Assembly (NCBI GenBank): GCA_030407315.1
Contig: JALQPE010002768.1
Location: 59,341 to 123,340, forward strand
DNA length: 64,000 nt
Direction of reading: 5' to 3'
Source: Asparagopsis taxiformis
Lineage: Eukaryota; Rhodophyta; Florideophyceae; Bonnemaisoniales; Bonnemaisoniaceae
Notes under the pieces: generated by a model
Told to the model about the DNA's origin: nothing
Databases searched by the model: none
What the model saw: the letters and a program-made list of their open reading frames with translations, nothing else
Shown here: in pieces, positions 30,829 through 39,594 of the stretch
How positions within the stretch are numbered: the stretch's first letter is position 1
How the letters are laid out: each line of letters begins with the position of its first letter
Position numbers and translations under genes: made by a program

Positions 30829-30848
30829 ACAGCTCAGCTCAGCTCAGT
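30829..30848. repeat. CAGCT pentanucleotide microsatellite
   Basis: Short tandem CAGCT units 32 bp after the TUP1-like copy A stop. Confidence 0.75.
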
Positions 30849-30933
30849 TACTGCAGAAACGAAGCGTTTCAAGGCCATGATTATGGAAGTGTAATGAAGT
30901 TGCGCAGCGACGAGAGCGGCGCATGGTAGTGGC

Positions 30934-30981
30934 GATGCGACGCAATGCGACGCAATGCAATGCAATGCAATGGTATACAAT
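30934..30981. repeat. GCAAT pentanucleotide microsatellite
   Basis: Alternating GCGAC and GCAAT units ending in a pure GCAAT run. Confidence 0.75.
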
Positions 30982-31349
30982 GCCACTCGACACAAGGCTG
31001 CTTGGCTCGACATGGTTCGGCTGCACCCCAGACTGACTCAACTCGATTCCACAATGGTGTATATTGGGAAGCGTGGACAATATAGTTTCTATCTACGTAG
31101 TGTACATACACAGTTTAGCAGCAATAACTGTACACGTGTAGAGGTATGAAAAGATGATGTTTTTGCGGGTTTGATGAGTCCAAATTTCGATCTGCACGGC
31201 AGTAATTGACCGCCCTGAATTGACGCAGTAATCGAACCGTTGAACAACACTAGTCGTGTAGAAACGCCGCTCCCTCTTCTCCCCCGGAGCATTCCGCATT
31301 CATTCGTTCGTTCGCTCGCTCGCTCCCCAGTCTAGTCACTCACCCAGTC

Positions 31350-33332
31350 ATGGACACCGCTCGTTTGTCCGCTTCTCAGCGTGCCTCGGTCGAGTACCTC
31401 AATCTCGTCGACCAGCTTCGCATGGAATTCGAACGCGTCGTCAAAGAGAACAAGCAATTCAGCGAGGTGCGCGACACCATGCAACACAAACTAGAGTCCC
31501 ACATCACAGAGCTCACAGCACTCGAACGCAAACTAGCAGACCTCGAGGAGAAGCATCAAGCCCTCAAAGAACAATGTGAAGCTGAAATCTCCCGCTTAAA
31601 AGGCCACCCGCAACAGCGCATCCCGCCCGTCCCGCAGCAGCCGCCACCGCCCATGCAGCTGCCATCCCAACAAATGTCAGCCCAACAGCAGCCACGAATC
31701 CACCAAATGCCCCCGTTACAAGCGCATCCCAAACAGGAGGTGCAAATGATGCCGCGCTCCGTCGGTCCCTCCCTCCAATCGCTGCCGGCGCCGCGCGCAC
31801 AAATGATCCCCGAAGCGTCCTCGCAAATTCCCCCGTACCCCGCCGCGTTGCAGACCCCCTTCTCCGCCGCAAGATCCATCCAGTCCCATCCGCATCAAAT
31901 CGCGCAGCCACCGCATCCGCACGCCTCTATGCCCATGCAGCCCAAATTCCCCCAGCGACTCGCCGGCCCCCCCGCCCATCCCCAGCCCCAGTCGCTCCAC
32001 CCCGCCCAGCCGCTGCCCTCGCCCTCCGCTATCGGTCACAGCGCCACAAACGTCCCCTCCATGATGTCAAACCCCATCCAGAACGACCCGCGCGCCACCA
32101 TGGCCATGGGCCCCTCCCCGAAACTCCGCTCCGCCGCCATCATGTCCGCCTCGAGGGAGGCAGACCTCATGCAGCACTCCGTTTCTGTGAAGAAAGATCA
32201 TGACATGATGCAGAATGCTCATGCTGCACAACCACCCATTTTCGGTCCCACCCCGAATGGTCAAAGTGCCATTTCGCCCTCCGCTAATCGCCATCCCACA
32301 TTGGCCAATGCGAATCAACCTGTACAGCAGGATGTAGATGCCGATTGGCGTGTCCTTCGTGGTCGCGGTGTGAACGGATCCATGGTTAGTATTAATGTCT
32401 CGTTGCAGACTACTCTCCCCCACGACTCGGTCGTTTGTTGTGTTCGTTACAGCTGGGATGGTCAGTATCTTGCAACTGGTTCCAACCGTACCGCTCATAT
32501 TTTTGACGCTACCAATGGCGCTAGCGTTGCAACCTTCTCCAAAGATCCTGTCGCCGACCGCGATGAGAATTACTCAAATCCAGATAGCTACGTTCGCGCC
32601 GTATGCTTTTCACCCGATGGAAACTGGCTCATTACGGGCGCAGAAGACCATGTAGTCAAGGTGTGGGACATTCGTAACCGCAAAGTGAAGCATCGTCTTG
32701 TTGGACACGACACCGATATCTATTCAGTGGATGCTAGTGCAAACAGTCAGTTCATCATCTCCGGCTCGGGCGATAAGACGGCCAAGTTGTGGGGCCTGGA
32801 GAGTGGAAAGTTATTAAGCACATTGGGAACCGAGCATGGACCCACCGATGGTATTACATCGGTATCAGTTAGCCCCACAAGCCAACACGTTGCCGCCGGT
32901 TCCCTTGACAAGATTGTGCGAGTATGGGACGTCGAATCAGGTCGCCTGGTTCGCCAATTTGAGGGCCACTCCGATTCCGTATATTCGGTTGCCTTTTCGC
33001 CGGACGGACGTATGCTATTGTCCGGCTCATTGGATCGCTCGCTGAAACTATGGGATCTAGCTGCTAATCCGCCTTCATCGAGTCAATGTAGACTATCATT
33101 CACGGGCCATAATGACTTTGTGCTGTCCGTGGCGTTTAGCCCCAACGGTCGATGGCTCATATCTGGCTCGAAGGATCGAACTGTACAGTTTTGGGATCCG
33201 AGGCAATCGACAGCCGGACTCGTTCTGCAGGTCCATAAAAATTCTGTCATAAGCATTGCGCACAACCCGGCGACCAGTGCGCTCGCAACGGGCTCCGGTG
33301 ACTGCCGTGCGCGCATGTGGAGGTATACATGA
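31350..33332 (+). CDS. TUP1-like WD40 transcriptional corepressor, copy B
   Basis: The 660-residue product is a tandem paralog of copy A. The coiled-coil N-terminus (about 13-88: VEYLNLVDQLRMEFERV, ELTALERKLADLEEKHQ) matches in pattern but not closely in sequence. The linker (about 89-335) is longer and richer in Gln, Met and Pro. The WD40 part (about 345-660) is nearly identical in amino acids to copy A over long stretches, while the codons differ at many third positions, so the duplication is old and the propeller is under strong constraint. The leader carries a CTCG run 22-49 bases before the ATG. The two copies could form mixed tetramers or serve different DNA-binding partners through the linkers. 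Confidence 0.88.
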   Translation: MDTARLSASQRASVEYLNLVDQLRMEFERVVKENKQFSEVRDTMQHKLESHITELTALERKLADLEEKHQALKEQCEAEISRLKGHPQQRIPPVPQQPPPPMQLPSQQMSAQQQPRIHQMPPLQAHPKQEVQMMPRSVGPSLQSLPAPRAQMIPEASSQIPPYPAALQTPFSAARSIQSHPHQIAQPPHPHASMPMQPKFPQRLAGPPAHPQPQSLHPAQPLPSPSAIGHSATNVPSMMSNPIQNDPRATMAMGPSPKLRSAAIMSASREADLMQHSVSVKKDHDMMQNAHAAQPPIFGPTPNGQSAISPSANRHPTLANANQPVQQDVDADWRVLRGRGVNGSMVSINVSLQTTLPHDSVVCCVRYSWDGQYLATGSNRTAHIFDATNGASVATFSKDPVADRDENYSNPDSYVRAVCFSPDGNWLITGAEDHVVKVWDIRNRKVKHRLVGHDTDIYSVDASANSQFIISGSGDKTAKLWGLESGKLLSTLGTEHGPTDGITSVSVSPTSQHVAAGSLDKIVRVWDVESGRLVRQFEGHSDSVYSVAFSPDGRMLLSGSLDRSLKLWDLAANPPSSSQCRLSFTGHNDFVLSVAFSPNGRWLISGSKDRTVQFWDPRQSTAGLVLQVHKNSVISIAHNPATSALATGSGDCRARMWRYT

Positions 33333-33588
33333 GCGTGATACAAGACCTGACCTTCACCCCAATTCTCTATTTGCTTGGTTAACTATTATTTCAGAAGAAT
33401 AGTTCCCTCCCTGTATCCTACGACTCGAATTGTTCTCCTTCGTGAGTATTAGTTTATGGTGACGACAGTTGTATGTATCTTCTCTTCTTGTGCAATAGGG
33501 AGCATGTTGTAAAAAGGAAACACAAGACTTTCGTTGTCACATAATATATACACATAAAGACGCCGCAACTGCTTTGTTACTACTGTCA

Positions 33589-36500
33589 TCAACGCTGCTT
33601 GCTTTTTCCAATCCTGTCTACATCAGCTGATGCACTTTCAATGCGTGCAAGTGCTGCCGCAAATCCAGATGTGCTCTCGTTAATATCCACTGTACAACTA
33701 GACTCCATTCTATCCGCGCCCCGTCTAGCTATGGAAGCAAGTTTGGGACTTGCCTCGATTCTTGCAGACAATAGCTCTGTTCGAGCCACCCGATCAGAGA
33801 AGCCCGACACCGCAAAGTCTTCGTCACTATCCGAATCCGAGTTTGTAACATTCACTATTTTTCGTTTTCGCTGAGAACGTGTCCGCGGCACAGATAAAAC
33901 ATCGCCCCGACCCTTCGGCTGTTTTCCGACTGGTGTGCACAGCGTATTCGCTTGAGGTTCAGCCGCCTTTCCAATGTCGCGCTGTGTTCCTGAGCCATCC
34001 CTCCTTGCTGAAGCCCGCTTTCTTTGGTTGCCCTTCTCTGCACGAGCCTTGTTCTTATCTTGCGATACAAACTCCAATTCATGAATGATCTCCGACCGCA
34101 CTTGCGCATCAGCGATGACAGTTTTCAAATTTTCCTTATACGGTGTCAACAATGTGCAAATGCACTTCATCAGAGAACTCAACAGAGATGAACGCTCTTT
34201 TTCGAGGTGGTGGCGAAGTTCCAATAATGCCGGAATAGTCGTCTCCCGCAATTCAACAAACTGAAGTTTGTTCACCAAGCTTGCTTTCTTGGCATTATTC
34301 AAAGCTTCAGTGGTTTTGGCCGCGTTATCTGTAGTATTCTCCTCCCCATCGGCATCATTTCCGACGCTCTTCACAGCGGATCGAATCTCTGAACAGCAAA
34401 GTAACATCAGAGTATCATCTAGGACTCGAATTACTGCACTACTAGACAGTGGCAGTTTTCCCTCTGCAACAAGCGCTATGATGTCGCTCCGGAAACGGCC
34501 AGACAGGCGTAATCTTTGATCGACAGACATCCCTTTCAGAAATGCTTGGTAAATCTTCTTCCTCTGTTCTTGAGCATCCGATTCACTTTCGTTCATTTGC
34601 TTCTTTTGCAGTGCAACCGGAAACTGATTGTATGTAGAGCAATCGGTGCAGTCGTTCAATACAAAGATAAGTTCCACAAAGCAGACTGCGAGAAGAGATT
34701 GATTCTTCTGCGGAATGATATCTAAAATTGCATATTCAGCAGTTCCCCGAACAGCTTGTGAAGAATCGAGTAGGCACTTGACAATCTCGTAAAACACAGG
34801 GCCACTTCGAATCTTAATGTAGTCTTCTTGAAGGAGTCCAATTAAAGAAGAAATGACTTGAACACGAATGAATTCGGACGGGTCTGCAAGGAGATTAGCC
34901 AACCTAGGGATGTACGGTTCGACAACAGCAGTATACTGTCGGCATAGATCACAAAGAACTACGACCGCGTTATTGCGAGTTGCGCTGGTTGTGGCATTTT
35001 CAAGTTCGTGTACAAATACGGATAGATAACGTCTCGTAAGCGCTTCACCCATCTTCCGAGATGATCTACCCTTCTTTGAACCTCGAGTTATTCGACCCTT
35101 TGCAGAATCGTCGCCCTCACACAGGCACAATTTTCCCAGCGTAGTCAGAGCGAAAGCACGCGTCTTAGACGACTTCTGAACGTTGCTGGCAAGCGCTTGC
35201 ACATAGGTCGCAATGGCAGCTGGTGGCTCTCTGGACAACTTGAAGGAAACACAAATACTTCCCACAGTCGTTAATAAGGATATATTTCTTCTTTCTTCCA
35301 TGACGTCTTCTGTGTTCAAAAGATGCTTCTCACATCGATCTAGAAGCTCACTGCCAATTGTATTATCCAGAGAAGAGAGTAACTCGACAACAGCAGGCAC
35401 AGAATCAATCCAGTCGTAACGCTTCCAGTTTCCATCAGTGAACAATATCTCGCGAGTAGCGGTAGCAAGTTTCTTCTTATCGTTGTCATCTAAAGTCGGA
35501 GCCAGCATACCAGCTATCTTGCATGCACTTGCATTCAAATGTTCGAAAACCTCTTCCAAGACAACGCTTCGTCGCACCGTCTTCGTCACGGCGGATACTT
35601 TACCAGAACTTGCAATTTCTGCTAACATCATCCAAGCGCCAGTGTGTAGAGGTGAGCTTCCCTCAGTGTCATCACGCCCCGCAAGTACGGTTTTGCTAAG
35701 ATATGAAATTTCACGGCTTCCAAAGACACCTTTCTTGCATAATGTTACCACAGCCTTGCTGCAAAGCTCCATTTCACGAAGGCGACTCCCTCCCAAAACT
35801 GCCAGAAACATGTCTGATAAATTGTACACTTCTTCCTCTGGAGAATGCTTCACCTTTGATTGTCGACGAGTTGTCATCTGAGACAGTAACACAGATTCGA
35901 TTGACTTGAAGCACGCTTCTTGGCAGCGGGCATCAGTGTCGGTTGCAAGCGGCAGTACAGCCTCTGTCCAAAGGGAGAATAATCTATTAAGCGAGGAGGA
36001 ATGCACGGTACCTGACGCATCAAGCAGAATAGAAGTGAGATGTGAAATTGTGCATATTCTGACGGTGCTCACTGTGTCAAATGAGCGTTGTCGCAAAAGA
36101 GTGACGAGCTGAAGGTACTTTGGTACGGTTGTCGCGGACGATTGGTTATCATCAGCCATTACATTCAAATCACCCGCAGCGGACGTAAGATGACTGTGGA
36201 CAGTCACACCGACGAGATCCACTGCTGCCTTTCGGACACGCCACTTTGGATCTCGTAGTCTGGACTGAATCGAGAAGGCAATTTTCAAAAAGTGCGGAAG
36301 CATAAGTTGCAGAACATCGGACTTGAGAGATCGCAGTGCCTCTGCGAGGGACGCAAGGGCCTTGGTGCGAACGACAGGTATTTTATCGGCGCTACGACCC
36401 GACAACACGTTGAGTAAGTGCAGTAATGAGGAATTATCAATTCCAGATTCATCAGGACTCGAACGCCAAGCGATAAATATTGCAACGAGTTCTGCAGTGA

Positions 36501-37401
36501 AGAGACGAACTGCGTAGCGTGGATGTCTCGCTAGACGTGGTAGAGCTGCACGTAACGCGCCATGCACAGAGTTGGGCGCCTTGTCCAGGACGATAAATAT
36601 AAGATCTGAAATTGCTGTGCGACGGTCCGCCCGTTCAGGTGCATGTTGCACTGCTTTGATAAGAAAATTGGCGATGGGAAGTTGGGGTTGTTTTGGTAGA
36701 GAGTCGGGAGTCGTATCAGATTCGGTACACGGCTTGGGGCTTGAGTAGAGCTTTGCCTCGAAGGCTGCGGTTTGGATGAGTAATTCGGAGAGGGCTTTCC
36801 TATTGGCAGATGGAAGTTGTGTTGACACAAGCGGGAAAACCCTCTTGTATATTACGCCATTAACCTTTGTTGTGGCCGTTTGTAACAAGGCGGTGGAAAT
36901 TGACAATGCGGCTTTGCAGATAGCTTCGAGATGGCCACTGGACAGAAAATGAGCAATTGTATCCACAATCGTTGTGGCGACGGAAGCATCATCGACATTG
37001 AGTGATTGAGAATTGATTAGAGTACAAAGGATTGCAGTGAAATCGAGAAAGAGCGATAGCGGGGCGTGCTGCTGCTCGGTAGATGTCTTGACTCTCGTGC
37101 GCACGAAACGAGTGGCGCAGCAGAGCGAGGTTGAGAATTGCAGTTCATCGTATGCGAGGGGAGTTGCTGACAGGAGAGCAAGGTAGCATGTTGCAGCTAG
37201 AAGTGATATTTGGCCAATAGATAGGCATGGTAAGAGGAGGTGTTTTAGATGACGATATGGAACATTTGAAGGGGTCGTTTTCAGGATTCGTAACAGTTTG
37301 TGAAGTTGAGATGCGGTTATTGGAGCTGGAGATTGCGGAGTGGAGGAGGAGGATGGAGAAGGGAGGAATGCGAATGGGTCGAGATTTGTTTGAGCCACCA
37401 T
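33589..37401 (-). CDS. NCAPD3: Condensin II subunit D3
   Basis: The 1270-residue HEAT-repeat protein is a condensin non-SMC subunit. The central conserved block AVRGTAEYAILDII and the region after it (KKIYQAFLKGMSVDQRLRL, then EGKLPLSSSAVIRVLDDTL) fit D3 of condensin II better than D2. HEAT pairs fill about 250-470 and 810-960 (for example RDPKWRVRKAAVDLVG). The C-terminal 150 residues are basic and disordered, with KRKIVNVTNSDSDSDED, a likely nuclear-localisation and phosphorylation region. Condensin II shapes mitotic chromosomes from prophase. D2 is the alternative call. No intron is needed over 3.8 kb. It is convergent with TUP1-like copy B. Confidence 0.82.
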   Translation of the reverse strand: MVAQTNLDPFAFLPSPSSSSTPQSPAPITASQLHKLLRILKTTPSNVPYRHLKHLLLPCLSIGQISLLAATCYLALLSATPLAYDELQFSTSLCCATRFVRTRVKTSTEQQHAPLSLFLDFTAILCTLINSQSLNVDDASVATTIVDTIAHFLSSGHLEAICKAALSISTALLQTATTKVNGVIYKRVFPLVSTQLPSANRKALSELLIQTAAFEAKLYSSPKPCTESDTTPDSLPKQPQLPIANFLIKAVQHAPERADRRTAISDLIFIVLDKAPNSVHGALRAALPRLARHPRYAVRLFTAELVAIFIAWRSSPDESGIDNSSLLHLLNVLSGRSADKIPVVRTKALASLAEALRSLKSDVLQLMLPHFLKIAFSIQSRLRDPKWRVRKAAVDLVGVTVHSHLTSAAGDLNVMADDNQSSATTVPKYLQLVTLLRQRSFDTVSTVRICTISHLTSILLDASGTVHSSSLNRLFSLWTEAVLPLATDTDARCQEACFKSIESVLLSQMTTRRQSKVKHSPEEEVYNLSDMFLAVLGGSRLREMELCSKAVVTLCKKGVFGSREISYLSKTVLAGRDDTEGSSPLHTGAWMMLAEIASSGKVSAVTKTVRRSVVLEEVFEHLNASACKIAGMLAPTLDDNDKKKLATATREILFTDGNWKRYDWIDSVPAVVELLSSLDNTIGSELLDRCEKHLLNTEDVMEERRNISLLTTVGSICVSFKLSREPPAAIATYVQALASNVQKSSKTRAFALTTLGKLCLCEGDDSAKGRITRGSKKGRSSRKMGEALTRRYLSVFVHELENATTSATRNNAVVVLCDLCRQYTAVVEPYIPRLANLLADPSEFIRVQVISSLIGLLQEDYIKIRSGPVFYEIVKCLLDSSQAVRGTAEYAILDIIPQKNQSLLAVCFVELIFVLNDCTDCSTYNQFPVALQKKQMNESESDAQEQRKKIYQAFLKGMSVDQRLRLSGRFRSDIIALVAEGKLPLSSSAVIRVLDDTLMLLCCSEIRSAVKSVGNDADGEENTTDNAAKTTEALNNAKKASLVNKLQFVELRETTIPALLELRHHLEKERSSLLSSLMKCICTLLTPYKENLKTVIADAQVRSEIIHELEFVSQDKNKARAEKGNQRKRASARRDGSGTQRDIGKAAEPQANTLCTPVGKQPKGRGDVLSVPRTRSQRKRKIVNVTNSDSDSDEDFAVSGFSDRVARTELLSARIEASPKLASIARRGADRMESSCTVDINESTSGFAAALARIESASADVDRIGKSKQR

Positions 37402-37954
37402 TGTCGTGGGAGAGGGATGCAGGGCAATGGAAAGACGAGGTGGTGAGAGGTCGCAGAAAAGTGGTCGGAGGGCGTCGCGCGTACAGTTTAAAATTTCAAG
37501 TTGAAGAGATTTAAATAAACGAATGAAATGTGGACATGTTTTAAATAGTGATTGGAAGTTGAGAGCTTACAGAGGCGACAAGGATCGGGTGCAGATTATT
37601 GGTAGGTCGCTTCTGTTCGCTTCCACTGGTGGGGCGGCGGAAATGGTGAAAAATCAAAGCTCAATGATATATGCATTTGCGTGCAGTTGCAGCTCATGTG
37701 CATACGGCACACATAATCATCCAACTGAGCTCGTTGCCAACTCAAACAGACATCTTGGTTGACCGTTGTTGCAGCGCGCGCACAATCAGCAACAACACGC
37801 ACGCTACAAGCTTTGCGCACACGGCACGGCACGACACGACACGACACGACACAGTGCGGCACGGGCCGGGGGCATTGACGCGCAATCAATTTCGACGGAC
37901 AGGGACGCACGTGTCAACACAGCAGAGCGCGGGGCGACGCATCGTTGCGCTAGC
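37402..37954. promoter_or_regulatory. Divergent spacer with ACGAC pentamer repeat
   Basis: 553 bp between condensin D3 (minus) and the small KVSF protein (plus). An ACGGC/ACGAC pentamer run lies at 37821-37853. ATTGG occurs near 37550. Confidence 0.45.
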
Positions 37955-38395
37955 ATGAATCGCGGCGAGGAGGAGGCAGTTTCCACGGCGCCGGATGTGG
38001 GAGCGGAGGGTGGCAGCGGCAGCGGTAATGACAGTGGCGATGAAGCGCCGGTATTGCGACGCACATCCAAGGTATCATTTCCGACGACGCAGCCGACGTC
38101 GAGCGGCGACGTTCATTCGCCGGCGCACGAGAAAATTCTGTCACGAAAGCCGACGCCGTTCAATCAGGACCTCGCGGCTACGATCAAGAGCAGTGGCATT
38201 ACGGCGCTGCTGACGGGCGAGGCGGCAGCAACAGCAGGCGACACGGGCGCCGCCGCGTCGCATGCAAATGGCGATGAGGAGGCGGTGGACGCATTGAGAG
38301 AGCAGGACAAGGGCGCGACGGAAACTGTGCAGGAGCAAGTAAATGGGATTGAGCCAGAGGAGGGTGGCACGGCGGCACCGGTGGAGGAAGAGTAA
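37955..38395 (+). CDS. Small acidic protein with a KVSF (PP1-docking type) motif
   Basis: The frame gives 146 residues starting MNRGEEEAVSTAPDVG; it is rich in Ala, Gly, Glu and Thr and probably disordered. The recognisable parts are RRTSKVSF near residue 40, which fits the [KR]VxF docking motif for protein phosphatase 1, and SRKPTPFNQDLAATIKSSG near 65, which looks conserved. I cannot name a family; PP1 regulation is only a hypothesis. The stop lies inside GAGTAAGTG, a good splice donor, so the real protein may continue in a second exon: acceptors at 38455 or 38525 would both keep an open frame of 17-23 more codons. The frame is open upstream to 37766, but that part spans a microsatellite. 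Confidence 0.5.
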   Translation: MNRGEEEAVSTAPDVGAEGGSGSGNDSGDEAPVLRRTSKVSFPTTQPTSSGDVHSPAHEKILSRKPTPFNQDLAATIKSSGITALLTGEAAATAGDTGAAASHANGDEEAVDALREQDKGATETVQEQVNGIEPEEGGTAAPVEEE

Positions 38396-38937
38396 GTGTC
38401 GGCGAAATTTTTTCGAGTCGGTGCAATTGGTCGAGTTGTTGAGTAAACTGTACAGAAACCAATTGTTGGAAAGCATTGCGTTTGGAGCAAAGTATTTATG
38501 TGCGCACATCTATTCTTGTCAATAGGAAACCAAAGCGTATGAGCGATTGGCCATGTTGTATAATCTATTTATACATGTGAGGGTTGTTGAATTGCGCAAA
38601 TTGCTATGAAACAAGCGCTGCTGCATGACAGATTTACAGTAAAATCTGAAAATAGCTCTGCTGCATCCTCGTCTGGCCTGCCATGTCGGTTTGGCGGCTC
38701 GTGACCCCGCAATGCACCGTACGGCATCATTGTTACGTTCTGTACATCCATGCACGCACACCCCCATCGCCCCCTCCACCCTGCGTAGTACCGCCTCCGA
38801 CTCAACTGCTCTCGCATGTGACGTACGTTTCTTCGCACAGCGTACCATCCGCATCCCGCAACTGCACCACCCATATAAACAATCTCAGCCCACGCCCATG
38901 ACGCACCGCAGTCGTCATTCGCCCTCCGCCGTTCGCA
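38396..38937. other. Spacer before the zinc-finger gene
   Basis: 542 bp with the possible second exon of the preceding gene (see there) and the C-rich leader of the zinc-finger gene. A TATAAA lies at about 38874, some 60 bp before the zinc-finger start. Confidence 0.4.
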
Positions 38938-39594
38938 ATGACCTGCTCGCCAGCCTACTCACCGCTCGCCGTCAACAAGCACGACATTCGTTTCCTCCTC
39001 GACGCGCACGCGCCCCAGCCACCCACGCCCTCCCTCGCCCGCGCACTCCCCGTCCCCGCCCCCGCTCCCGCCCTCCGCTGCAAGCACTGCGCCTACACCG
39101 CGCCCGCGCGCGACCAATTGCTCGCGCACGCGCGCGCCGCGCACAAGATCAAGCCATTCGCATGCCAGGTCTGCGACAAGACCTTTGCCGAACGTGGTAA
39201 TGCCAATAAGCATTACAGAGTCGCGCATCTCAAACAGCGCAACCATCGATGTCAGACGTGCGATCGCTGTTTCGCATTTCGTGACGGACTCAATCGACAT
39301 ATTTCTATGGTGCATCTCAACCAGCGACCGTTTGAGTGCAATGAATGTATGTGCCCCAAGGGGCCGCATCCGCGCTCCATTGCTTGCACACACATTTGTG
39401 GAATGCGTTTCAAGCAAAAATCACATCGCAGACGGCATGTGCATAGCGTGCATCAGGCGGCTGGTCGACGTTCCGTGTCACAACAAGCGCCTGCTTTCTT
39501 TGCCAATAACGCGTCCAGAGTGGTGGCTATTCCGAACCAGTGGACACGACAACTATCCTTGTGTAATCAACTTGTTAATTCGCCCAGACAATAG
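38938..39594 (+). CDS. C2H2 zinc-finger protein
   Basis: The 218-residue protein has four C2H2 units after a Pro/Ala-rich N-terminus. Finger 1 is CKHCAYTAPARDQLLAHARAAH (about 48-69), finger 2 starts CQVCDKTFAERGN (about 77), finger 3 starts CQTCDRCFAFRDG (about 105). Finger 4 starts FECNEC (about 133) but has 17 extra residues before GMRFKQKSHRRRHVHSVH, including three extra Cys and two extra His. TGEKP-type linkers are replaced by short L-x-Q-R linkers (HLKQRNH, HLNQRPF), so fingers 2-4 could still bind DNA together. It is probably a nuclear regulator; no effector domain is visible. The start is the first Met in frame; the ATG at 38898 is in another frame. Confidence 0.8.
   Translation: MTCSPAYSPLAVNKHDIRFLLDAHAPQPPTPSLARALPVPAPAPALRCKHCAYTAPARDQLLAHARAAHKIKPFACQVCDKTFAERGNANKHYRVAHLKQRNHRCQTCDRCFAFRDGLNRHISMVHLNQRPFECNECMCPKGPHPRSIACTHICGMRFKQKSHRRRHVHSVHQAAGRRSVSQQAPAFFANNASRVVAIPNQWTRQLSLCNQLVNSPRQ

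Larger units (their letters stand above)
30798..31349. other. Spacer between the TUP1-like copies, with pentamer and tetramer repeats
   Basis: A CAGCT repeat lies at 30829-30848, a GCAAT/GCGAC pentamer run at 30934-30981, and a CTCG tetranucleotide run at 31301-31328, just before the copy B start. No gene is supported. Confidence 0.5.
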
